Assembly (NCBI GenBank): GCA_002437725.1
Contig: DJRF01000001.1
Location: 1 to 19,148, forward strand
DNA: 19,148 nt
From: Treponema sp. UBA6367
Lineage (GTDB): Bacteria; Spirochaetota; Spirochaetia; Treponematales; Treponemataceae
Direction: 5' to 3'
Positions 1 through 6,519 of the stretch are shown here, piece after piece. Each line of letters starts with the position of its first letter. The stretch's first letter is position 1. Both the position numbers and the translations under genes were made by a program. The notes below the pieces were generated by a model. The model did not search any database. It had not been told where the DNA came from and saw nothing but the letters and a program-made list of their open reading frames with translations.

Positions 1-28
1 TCGTTGACTTTTTATGGGAGAAGAAATA

Positions 29-1081
29 ATGCTTAATACTCCAGATATTTATAATGAATTTGCAGATATGATTGATAAAAATTTTAAATATAAATTGGAA
101 AATAATCTACTTCCAGATTTGTCAAAAATAGATTCTTCACAGCTTGAAAAGAAATCAAAAAAAGAATATATGGCGGTTTTTGAACGCCTTGTTCACAATT
201 GTTGTATTAATAATGATTATGAAAAAAGCCAGGAAGAATTGAAAAAATACACTGAAAACTATATTTCAAAGAGTTTTCCAATATTAGAACCAAAGACAAT
301 TACAAATCTGATTAACAATATTCATTCAAATGAAATTATAAACATTATTAAACCTTCTATGCAAAGTTTCTTGCTGTATGTTGAGCTTACAAGAAATCTT
401 TATTTTTATATTCAAGAAAAATACATAAAAAAGCAAAGCAATAATATAAATATTCAGATTATTCATTGCTTTCTTGAGTATTCATTGGAATTGTTAAATG
501 GACTGGGCATTTTACTTGTTGGAAGCAATAATAATAGCGCAATTTCAGTTTATAGAACTTTTTATGAAAACTATATAGTGTTTTCATTTTTACAGATTCA
601 CCCCGAATTAAATATAGCCTTTGCAGAACATGCCAGAATGGACGAATGTTTGATGCAGAAAGAGAAGTCTAAGATTTATAAAACGCAATTGTCAGAAGAT
701 ATTGAAAAATCTTATTTAGAATTGAAAAATAAATATGGGGAAAGTTTTGAAGAATCTTATGGCTGGACTGCATCAGTAATTACTGATAAAAAGAAGCGTA
801 ATCTAAAAACTTTGTTTGAAGAGTCAAAATTGGATGAAACTTTCAGTTTTTATTATAAGTTGGCTTGCAAATTTTCACATTCAACATCATATTCGCTTCA
901 GATAAGACCTAATTTTGAGCAAATTTATAGTTTTTTGTACGCTGTAGTTATTATTGTAAAAAACGAATTCAATGTCTTGTTTGGTAATTTAAAGGTTGGC
1001 AATAGAAAAGAACTAGAACTTATGAAGCAATGGATAATTGTTTGTTTCGAAATTTTGGAGAAAAATTTGAATGAGTTTTAA
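29..1081 (+). CDS. DUF5677 family protein
   Basis: An all-helical, probably cytosolic protein of about 350 residues. It resembles the DUF5677 family: a central segment with the pattern SVYRTFYENYIVFSFL (a family-typical Arg and Glu in one helix), a later YGW segment, and a C-terminal FYYKLACKFSHS motif with a conserved His. The biochemical role of this family is not established to my knowledge; members often sit in accessory and defence regions. An ATG at 14 is in frame, but GGGAG at 16-20 is well placed only for the ATG at 29, so I start there. No membrane segment or signal peptide is seen. It ends 187 bases before hsdM and is separated from it by inverted repeats, so it is probably its own unit. 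Family call moderately sure. Confidence 0.65.
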   Translation: MLNTPDIYNEFADMIDKNFKYKLENNLLPDLSKIDSSQLEKKSKKEYMAVFERLVHNCCINNDYEKSQEELKKYTENYISKSFPILEPKTITNLINNIHSNEIINIIKPSMQSFLLYVELTRNLYFYIQEKYIKKQSNNINIQIIHCFLEYSLELLNGLGILLVGSNNNSAISVYRTFYENYIVFSFLQIHPELNIAFAEHARMDECLMQKEKSKIYKTQLSEDIEKSYLELKNKYGESFEESYGWTASVITDKKKRNLKTLFEESKLDETFSFYYKLACKFSHSTSYSLQIRPNFEQIYSFLYAVVIIVKNEFNVLFGNLKVGNRKELELMKQWIIVCFEILEKNLNEF

Positions 1082-1116
1082 TTATTTCTGAAATAAACCC
1101 ACTAAGTTCCCCGAAC

Positions 1117-1148
1117 AAAGTAACTATATTTCCAAATATAGTTACTTT
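1117..1148. repeat. Perfect 15-bp inverted repeat upstream of hsdM
   Basis: The left arm AAAGTAACTATATTT (1117-1131) and right arm AAATATAGTTACTTT (1134-1148) are exact reverse complements with a CC spacer. The arms share the half-site AAATATAGTNACT with the next repeat at 1155-1173. It could be an operator for a dimeric regulator, or an AT-rich terminator hairpin for the DUF5677 gene, although only a short ATTTT follows. The shared half-site with the neighbouring palindrome favours an operator. Confidence 0.8.
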
Positions 1149-1154
1149 ATTTTA

Positions 1155-1173
1155 AAATATAGTCACTATATTT
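1155..1173. promoter_or_regulatory. Palindromic operator-like site
   Basis: AAATATAGTCACTATATTT is a perfect palindrome (9-bp arms around a central C). It repeats the half-site of the 1117-1148 inverted repeat, so four copies of AAATATAGTNACT, in both orientations, lie within 57 bases. It sits about 40 bases upstream of the -10 element proposed for hsdM, where an activator or repressor of the modification operon could bind. The regulator is not identified in this window. Confidence 0.5.
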
Positions 1174-1199
1174 ACCCAACATACTGGGTATATTTTTTT
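1173..1199 (+). terminator. Possible weak rho-independent terminator
   Basis: The arms TACCCA (1173-1178) and TGGGTA (1185-1190) form a 6-bp stem with a 6-base loop, followed by TATTTTTTT. It lies 91 bases after the DUF5677 stop and just before the proposed hsdM promoter. The stem is short, and its first base overlaps the palindrome at 1155-1173, so it may be incidental. Confidence 0.35.
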
Positions 1200-1213
1200 A
1201 TCGGGAAAACAGC

Positions 1214-1219
1214 TATAAT
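1214..1219 (+). promoter_or_regulatory. Putative -10 element of the hsd operon
   Basis: A perfect TATAAT lies 50 bases upstream of the hsdM ATG. No good -35 box lies 16-18 bases before it; that stretch is T-rich. Together with the operator-like repeats upstream, this suggests an activator-dependent or regulated promoter. This is inference from motif position only. Confidence 0.4.
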
Positions 1220-1268
1220 AATATAATTAATAGAAGAAATTTGTTTTATCAAGTCAGCTGGAGAAAAA

Positions 1269-2834
1269 ATGGCAAAAGCAAAGAAAGATGTAAGTTTTGA
1301 AGATGCGCTTTGGAGTGCCTGTGATAAATTGCGCGGAACGGTTGAGCCGGCAGAATATAAACATGTGGTTCTTAGCCTGATTTTTTTGAAATTCGTAAAC
1401 GATAAATTCAGCGACCGCCGCAAGGAACTTGTTGAGGAAGGCAAAGAAAAATATTTGGACTTGCAGGAATTTTATGACATGAAAAATGTCTTTTTTGTTC
1501 CGCAGGAATCCCGCTGGCTGTTCATAATGGAAAATGCAAAGCAACCGGACATTGCATTAAAAATTGACACAGCGCTTAACACGATTGAAAAACAGAATAC
1601 CTCGTTAAAAGGCGCGCTCCCGGACAACTATTATTCACGCCTTGGAATTGATGTTTCAAAACTTGCTGCTCTTTTGGACGAAATCAACAATATTCAGACT
1701 ACAGCCGACAAAGAAAACGACATCATGGGGCGCGTCTACGAATATTTTCTTACAAAATTTGCGCTTCAGGAAGGAAAGGGAAAAGGCGAATTCTACACGC
1801 CAAAGTCAGTTGTAAATCTGATTGCCGAAATGATTGAGCCGTACAAAGGAAAAATCTACGACCCTTGCTGCGGTTCGGGCGGAATGTTTGTCCAGTCGCT
1901 TAAATTTGTTGAAAATCATGCAGGAAACGCAAAGGATATTTCTGTTTACGGTCAGGAAGGGACTGGAACAACTTACAAAATGGCAAAGATGAATCTTGCA
2001 ATCCGCGGAATTCCGTGTGATTTGGGCGAAAAGGAAGCCAACACTTTTACAAACGATTTGCACAAAGATTTGCGCGCCGACTATATTATGGCAAATCCTC
2101 CGTTCAATCAAAAAGACTGGCGTGCGGAAAACGAACTTGCCGATGATTCCCGATGGAACGGTTATGTTGTTCCGCCAACAAGCAACGCAAACTATGGCTG
2201 GATTCTGCACATGGTAAGCAAACTGAGCCAGAACGGTGTCGCAGGGTTTTTGCTTGCCAACGGTGCGTTAAGCGGCGAAGGTCAGGAGCTGGAAATCAGA
2301 AAGCGGCTTGTAGAAAACAATCTTGTTGAGGCAATCATGATTCTTCCAAGAAATCTCTTTTATACAACAGATATTTCCGTAACGCTGTGGATTCTGAATA
2401 AAAATAAAAAAGTGCGGACGGTTCAACAGAACGGAAAAATCAAAAACTACAGAAACCGTGAGGACGAAGTTCTTTTTATGGACTTGCGTCAGATGGGCTC
2501 TCCATTTGAAAAAAAATACATCGAGCTTACACAAAATGACCGCGACAAAGTAACCTCTACTTTCCATGCCTGGCAGCAAATAGACAAAGACAAAACTTAT
2601 AAAAATATTCCCGAATTCTGCTACAGCGCAACAAAAAAAGAAATCGCAGAAAAAGGCTACAATCTTGTTCCAAGCCGCTACATTGAATTTGTAAACCGGG
2701 ATGAAACTTTGGATTTTGACACAACAGTGAAAACTTTACAGACAGAACTTGCAGACTTGCTCAGGCAGGAAGAAAAAAGCAAAGCTGAATTGCTCAATGT
2801 GTTCAAGGATTTGGGCTACGGGATTAAGCTGTAG
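1269..2834 (+). CDS. hsdM: Type I restriction-modification DNA methyltransferase, M subunit
   Basis: Transfers a methyl group from S-adenosylmethionine to N6 of adenine at sites chosen by HsdS; two M subunits join one S subunit. The N-terminal helical HsdM domain spans about residues 5-140. The methyltransferase domain follows, with the SAM-binding motif I DPCCGSGG at 198-205 and catalytic motif IV NPPF at 276-279, both intact. The length of 521 residues is normal for the family. GGAG lies 6 bases before the ATG. It is the first gene of a compact operon: the short RhuM-like gene starts 9 bases after its stop. Its GC content (47% on line 1861-1920) is clearly above that of the hsdS target-recognition part and of the downstream ietAS genes. 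Identification is secure. Confidence 0.95.
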   Translation: MAKAKKDVSFEDALWSACDKLRGTVEPAEYKHVVLSLIFLKFVNDKFSDRRKELVEEGKEKYLDLQEFYDMKNVFFVPQESRWLFIMENAKQPDIALKIDTALNTIEKQNTSLKGALPDNYYSRLGIDVSKLAALLDEINNIQTTADKENDIMGRVYEYFLTKFALQEGKGKGEFYTPKSVVNLIAEMIEPYKGKIYDPCCGSGGMFVQSLKFVENHAGNAKDISVYGQEGTGTTYKMAKMNLAIRGIPCDLGEKEANTFTNDLHKDLRADYIMANPPFNQKDWRAENELADDSRWNGYVVPPTSNANYGWILHMVSKLSQNGVAGFLLANGALSGEGQELEIRKRLVENNLVEAIMILPRNLFYTTDISVTLWILNKNKKVRTVQQNGKIKNYRNREDEVLFMDLRQMGSPFEKKYIELTQNDRDKVTSTFHAWQQIDKDKTYKNIPEFCYSATKKEIAEKGYNLVPSRYIEFVNRDETLDFDTTVKTLQTELADLLRQEEKSKAELLNVFKDLGYGIKL

Positions 2835-2843
2835 GAGATGAAA

Positions 2844-3323
2844 ATGGAAAATCAAAGCAAGGGCGATATTGTAATTTACCAGACGAAAGACGGTCTTACA
2901 AAAATTGACGTTAGGTTTGAAGATGAAACAGTGTGGCTTGCTCAGCAACAAATGGCAGAACTTTACCAGTCTTCTCGAACAAATATAGTAGAACACATCC
3001 AGCATATTTATGAAGAAGGGGAATTGCAAGAAGAGTCAACTTGTCGGAAATTCCGACAGATTCAATTGGAAGGTACAAGGCAAGTCAGTCGAGAACTTCC
3101 TTTCTACAATCTCGACATGATTATCTCCCTTGGCTACCGTGTTAAGTCCATGGTGGCAACACAATTCAGGCGTTGGGCAACTGAATTGCTGAAAGAGTAT
3201 CTTAAAAAAGCCGAAAAGGAATATCAAAAATACATTAAGAAAAATCTTTCCCCAGTTGAAAAAGCATATTTAGAAACAATACGGACTTTGGAAAAAGAAG
3301 CAAAAGCTGGAGAGAAGAAGTAG
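2844..3323 (+). CDS. Short RhuM-family protein
   Basis: A protein of 159 residues that begins like the RhuM (virulence-associated) family: GDIVIYQTKDGLTKIDVR at the N-terminus, a VWLAQQQMAELYQSS helix-turn-helix-like segment, an FYNLDMIISLGYRVKS motif, then TQFRRWATELLKEYL. Full RhuM proteins, as I recall them, are about twice as long. Here the sequence ends in a Lys/Glu-rich helix of about 45 residues, so the usual C-terminal half is missing. An ATG at 2838 is in frame but abuts the GGAG at 2834-2837, so the ATG at 2844 with 6-base spacing is the better start. The gene lies between hsdM and the Fic gene, a common place for RhuM genes in type I loci. The molecular role is unknown; a DNA-binding or regulatory part is plausible. 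Confidence 0.75.
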   Translation: MENQSKGDIVIYQTKDGLTKIDVRFEDETVWLAQQQMAELYQSSRTNIVEHIQHIYEEGELQEESTCRKFRQIQLEGTRQVSRELPFYNLDMIISLGYRVKSMVATQFRRWATELLKEYLKKAEKEYQKYIKKNLSPVEKAYLETIRTLEKEAKAGEKK

Positions 3324-4244
3324 ATGAGTGAAAAAATATCAATCCGATTTTTTAATGATAGAGAAGTCCGTGCAGTTTGGGATGAAGAAAATTCCAAATG
3401 GTGGTTCAGCGCGCTTGATATTGTAGGCGTATTGAATGAGCAGGATGATTACGAAAAAAAACGAAACTATTGGAAATATTTAAAAGCAAAATTAAAGCGA
3501 GAAAGTATTCAGTTGGTTAGTGCTACTACCCAACTGAAATTGACGGCAGCGGACGGCAAAAAATACAAAACTGATGTAATGGACTACAATCAGGTAATTG
3601 AGCTTGCAAAAAATTTCCCTAACAATAAGTTTCATAAAAATGATATGCGAGTTTTCGATAGAAAACTCGGGAAGCAACCGCAGGTTGCGGCGTTCACTTA
3701 TTCTGATGAAACAATTGACGGTAAAAGCAAGACAAAGGCTTATGCGCTTTTTGAGAGTTCCCTTTTGGAAAGCATTGAGGTTGGAACAATAAACGGCTTA
3801 AAACAGATTCACGCGTATCTTTTTGGCGGGCTTTATGACTTTGCAGGAAAAATCCGCACTGTGAATATCTCAAAAGGCGAATTTAAGTTTGCCACGGCTG
3901 AATTTTTGCCACAAACTCTGGCTTCAATCGAAAGAATGCCGGAATCAACATTTGAGCAGATTTCAGAAAAATATGTGGAAATGAACATTGCTCATCCGTT
4001 CCGCGAAGGAAACGGCAGAACAACAAGAATCTGGCTGGATTTGATTTTAAAGCGCAGCCTAAAAAAATGCGTTGACTGGAGCAAAATCAACAAAAAAGAT
4101 TATCTTGATGCAATGGAAAAGAGCGTATGCGACTCTTCAAAAATCAAGTTTCTTTTGAAAAATGCCCTGACCGATAAAATCAATGACCGCGAAATGTTTA
4201 TGAAAGGCATTGACTACTCGTATTACTATGAGGAAGCGGAGTGA
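3324..4244 (+). CDS. BRO-N / Fic domain fusion protein (probable AMPylase-type toxin)
   Basis: A two-domain protein of 306 residues. Residues 1 to about 95 resemble the BRO-N domain of phage antirepressors (IRFFNDREVRAVWDEENSKW, WFSALDIVGVL, and a TAADGKKYKTDVMD segment). Residues from about 105 resemble a stand-alone Fic protein (FAGKIRTVNISKGEF, then HPFREGNGR at 224-232 with catalytic His224, then YLDAMEKS and FMKGIDYSYYYE). The HPFxxGNGR motif is complete, so nucleotide transfer (typically AMP to a protein hydroxyl) is expected. I see no clear [S/T]xxxE[G/N] inhibitory motif, so control may come from another protein. Its ATG follows the RhuM stop directly (GGAG at 3309-3312), and its TGA overlaps the hsdS ATG by one base, so all are probably co-translated. 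Fic catalysis is well supported; the substrate is unknown. Confidence 0.85.
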   Translation: MSEKISIRFFNDREVRAVWDEENSKWWFSALDIVGVLNEQDDYEKKRNYWKYLKAKLKRESIQLVSATTQLKLTAADGKKYKTDVMDYNQVIELAKNFPNNKFHKNDMRVFDRKLGKQPQVAAFTYSDETIDGKSKTKAYALFESSLLESIEVGTINGLKQIHAYLFGGLYDFAGKIRTVNISKGEFKFATAEFLPQTLASIERMPESTFEQISEKYVEMNIAHPFREGNGRTTRIWLDLILKRSLKKCVDWSKINKKDYLDAMEKSVCDSSKIKFLLKNALTDKINDREMFMKGIDYSYYYEEAE

Positions 4245-5278
4245 TGAGTGAATTGAAAAAACTGGGTGAATATATACGGCAAGTTGATATTTGTAATAGA
4301 GATTTATCTGTAAATAGATTGTTAGGATTGAGTATTAACAAATGCTTTATTGAGTCAATTGCAAATACAATTGGAACTGATTTTAAATCGTATAAAGTAG
4401 TAAAGAAAGGTCAGTTTTCCTATGGTCCAGTTACTTCCAGAAATGGCGAAAAAATTACGATTGCATTGCTTAAAGAACCGGAATGCATTATTTCAAGTTC
4501 TTATTCTGTTTTTGAAATTATAGATATTTCAAAACTTTTGCCGGAATATCTGATGTTGTGGTTTCTTCGTCCAGAGTTTGACCGTTATGCCCGTTACAAA
4601 TCACACGGAAGTGTCCGGGAAATATTTGAGTGGGAAGAAATGTGCCGTGTTGAACTTCCAGTTCCTCCAATCGAAGAACAACAGAAAATTGTGTCTGCCT
4701 ACAACGCAGTAGAAAACCGCATCAAGATTAAACAGAAGATAAACGAAAAGTTGGAAGAAACGGCGAAGTGTTTGTTTGAGGAAATGACGAAAGATAAGGA
4801 AAAAAATACAGCATTTGAAGATATTGCAACAATGAATTCCGGAAAAAGGCCTGAAAATATGCAAGAAGGAAGTTTTCCCCTTGTTGGAGCTGGCAGCGTC
4901 ATGGGATATATCAGTTCATATAATTATGATGATAAAACATTAGTTATCGGGCGTGTAGGCACTCACGGAAAAGTACAAAGATTTAATTGTAAATGTTGGT
5001 GTTCTGATAACACTTTAACTATAAAAAGTAATTTTTACGAATATTCATATTTCATACTGAAAAATATTGATTATGGATTATTGAATAGAGTTTCTACCCA
5101 ACCTTTGATAACTCAGGCAGATATTAAAAATATTCCAATTTTCTTTGAAGAAGCTGAAGCCAAGAATTTTGAAAAATCTGCTTCAAAATTGATGAACATC
5201 TATGATTTAAATAGGATAGAACTTGAAAAACTTGCTCAACTAAAACAGCTGATTGTTTCGCAGATTGCAAGGAAGTAA
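4244..5278 (+). CDS. hsdS: Type I restriction-modification specificity subunit
   Basis: DNA-recognition subunit that holds two HsdM copies and chooses the bipartite target. Target-recognition domain 1 covers about residues 1-150 (RLLGLSINKCFIESIANTIG is typical). The central conserved helical spacer contains VPPIEEQQKIVSAYNAVENR. TRD2 starts near residue 190 (FEDIATMNSGKRP, LVGAGSVMGYIS), and the C-terminal repeat helix ends LEKLAQLKQLIVSQIARK. It is somewhat short at 344 residues but complete with both TRDs. The ATG at 4244 overlaps the Fic TGA (TGATG), and AGGAAG lies 7 bases upstream; a GTG at 4241 is possible but less likely. It is more AT-rich than hsdM, as expected for TRDs that recombine between strains. 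No second hsdS and no hsdR follow. Confidence 0.92.
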   Translation: MSELKKLGEYIRQVDICNRDLSVNRLLGLSINKCFIESIANTIGTDFKSYKVVKKGQFSYGPVTSRNGEKITIALLKEPECIISSSYSVFEIIDISKLLPEYLMLWFLRPEFDRYARYKSHGSVREIFEWEEMCRVELPVPPIEEQQKIVSAYNAVENRIKIKQKINEKLEETAKCLFEEMTKDKEKNTAFEDIATMNSGKRPENMQEGSFPLVGAGSVMGYISSYNYDDKTLVIGRVGTHGKVQRFNCKCWCSDNTLTIKSNFYEYSYFILKNIDYGLLNRVSTQPLITQADIKNIPIFFEEAEAKNFEKSASKLMNIYDLNRIELEKLAQLKQLIVSQIARK

Positions 5279-5302
5279 TAAGAGTTCTTAAAAATACTGA
5301 AA

Positions 5303-5349
5303 TTGTTCGTAAAAGTATATATTTTGTTCTTTACAAAATTAATTTGTTC
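5303..5349 (+). repeat. Three phased TTGTTC repeats in the ietA promoter
   Basis: TTGTTC occurs at 5303-5308, 5324-5329 and 5344-5349, with start-to-start spacing of 21 and 20 bases, close to two helical turns. The second copy abuts the proposed -35 box and the third lies in the -35/-10 spacer. The arrangement suggests binding of a repeat-reading regulator on one face of the helix. T-rich sequence makes short matches cheap, so the call is tentative. Confidence 0.45.
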
Positions 5350-5358
5350 GTTTATATT
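5330..5358 (+). promoter_or_regulatory. Promoter of the ietAS pair
   Basis: TTTACA at 5330-5335 and TATATT at 5353-5358 are separated by exactly 17 bases, a strong sigma-70-type pair. Transcription would begin near 5365, just before the AAGGTG ribosome-binding site of ietA. This implies that ietAS can be expressed independently of the hsd operon that ends 52 bases upstream. Confidence 0.6.
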
Positions 5359-5376
5359 GGTTGTAAAGGTGCGAAA

Positions 5377-6519
5377 ATGAATTATTCAATTGAAATAGGA
5401 AAAATAGTAGAAGGTTCTCTTAAAGGTGATTTGTTAAAGGTTAAAAATTATACCAAAATGTTAATAGATAAACTTATCGTTGACGGAGAAGAAAGAGCCG
5501 CTTCAAAATTTTCTAAGCTTTTAAAAAATGAAGAGATGAAAGAGTTAAAGCCAAATAGTTTAGATTCGTTTATAGGGAATATTCCTGTTGATAATGAATC
5601 TAGAATTTCTTTGGCTGATTATATTTCTCCTAAAGATAACGCAGCAAATGTAATTCTTTCTGATAATAATACGAGCAATTTAAAATCATTTATTTTAAAT
5701 TATAAAAATGCTGATAAATTAAATCAACTTGGAGTTGGCGTTTCAAATACTTTATTGTTATATGGTCCGCCTGGTTGCGGAAAAACAGAATGTGCAAAAT
5801 GGATTGCCAAAGAACTGAATTTACCGCTAATAACCGCTCGTTTGGATAGTATGATTTCATCATATCTTGGTACAACTGCAAAAAATATTCGTACATTGTT
5901 TGAATATGCTCAAAGAGTTCCATGTGTTTTATTTCTAGATGAGTTTGATGCTCTTGCAAAAGCTCGTGATGATAATAATGAACTTGGAGAATTAAAAAGA
6001 GTTGTAAACAGCCTGTTACAAAATATAGATACTATGAGTAAGGATAGTCTTTTGATAGCTGCAACTAATCATGCACAGTTGTTAGATTCTGCAGTATGGA
6101 GAAGATTTGATTATAAATTGGAAGTATCCTTGCCAGACCAAAAGACAATTAGAAGTATGCTGGATTTATTTATAAATAATTCATTGAATATTTCAGATAA
6201 GGATAAGGATTGTTTATCTTATGCTTTTAAGAATCTAAGTGGATCAAATATTGAAGAAATAATAAAAAAATCTATAAGAAACGCTATAGTACATAATCAA
6301 CAGTATTCAGTACAAAAAATATATAGAGAATTCTTTTTATATAAGAATTTTTCTAATCCAGATGAAGATAAAAAAAATTATCAGAAACAAGTATGTTCGT
6401 ATTTATATAATGAAATTGGAAAGCCATTTTCATATGACTTGATATCTGAAATATTGCATATTTCTAAATCGCAAATAAAACCATTATTAGATAATAGTGA
6501 AGGAGAAGAAAATGAATAA
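5377..6519 (+). CDS. ietA: AAA-family ATPase of an IetAS-type system
   Basis: A cytosolic AAA ATPase of 380 residues. The Walker A GPPGCGKT is at 130-137, Walker B FLDEFD at 186-191 with Glu189, a sensor-1 Asn in AATNH at 231, and arginine-finger-like WRRFD at 241-245. The first 120 residues are a helical, non-ATPase domain; the C-terminus is a lid plus a small helical tail. It is followed by a subtilisin-like protease whose gene overlaps it by 8 bases. This ATPase/serine-protease gene order matches IetAS, described as an anti-phage system and earlier as a plasmid-stabilising toxin-antitoxin pair on Ti plasmids. An in-frame TTG lies at 5344, but AAGGTG at 5366-5371 points to the ATG at 5377. 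By analogy the ATPase restrains or directs the protease. Confidence 0.85.
   Translation: MNYSIEIGKIVEGSLKGDLLKVKNYTKMLIDKLIVDGEERAASKFSKLLKNEEMKELKPNSLDSFIGNIPVDNESRISLADYISPKDNAANVILSDNNTSNLKSFILNYKNADKLNQLGVGVSNTLLLYGPPGCGKTECAKWIAKELNLPLITARLDSMISSYLGTTAKNIRTLFEYAQRVPCVLFLDEFDALAKARDDNNELGELKRVVNSLLQNIDTMSKDSLLIAATNHAQLLDSAVWRRFDYKLEVSLPDQKTIRSMLDLFINNSLNISDKDKDCLSYAFKNLSGSNIEEIIKKSIRNAIVHNQQYSVQKIYREFFLYKNFSNPDEDKKNYQKQVCSYLYNEIGKPFSYDLISEILHISKSQIKPLLDNSEGEENE

Noticed and set aside
5344..5376. A TTG start for ietA 33 bases upstream
   Set aside because: It would lie inside the promoter spacer, before the likely transcript start, while AAGGTG is correctly placed for the ATG at 5377.
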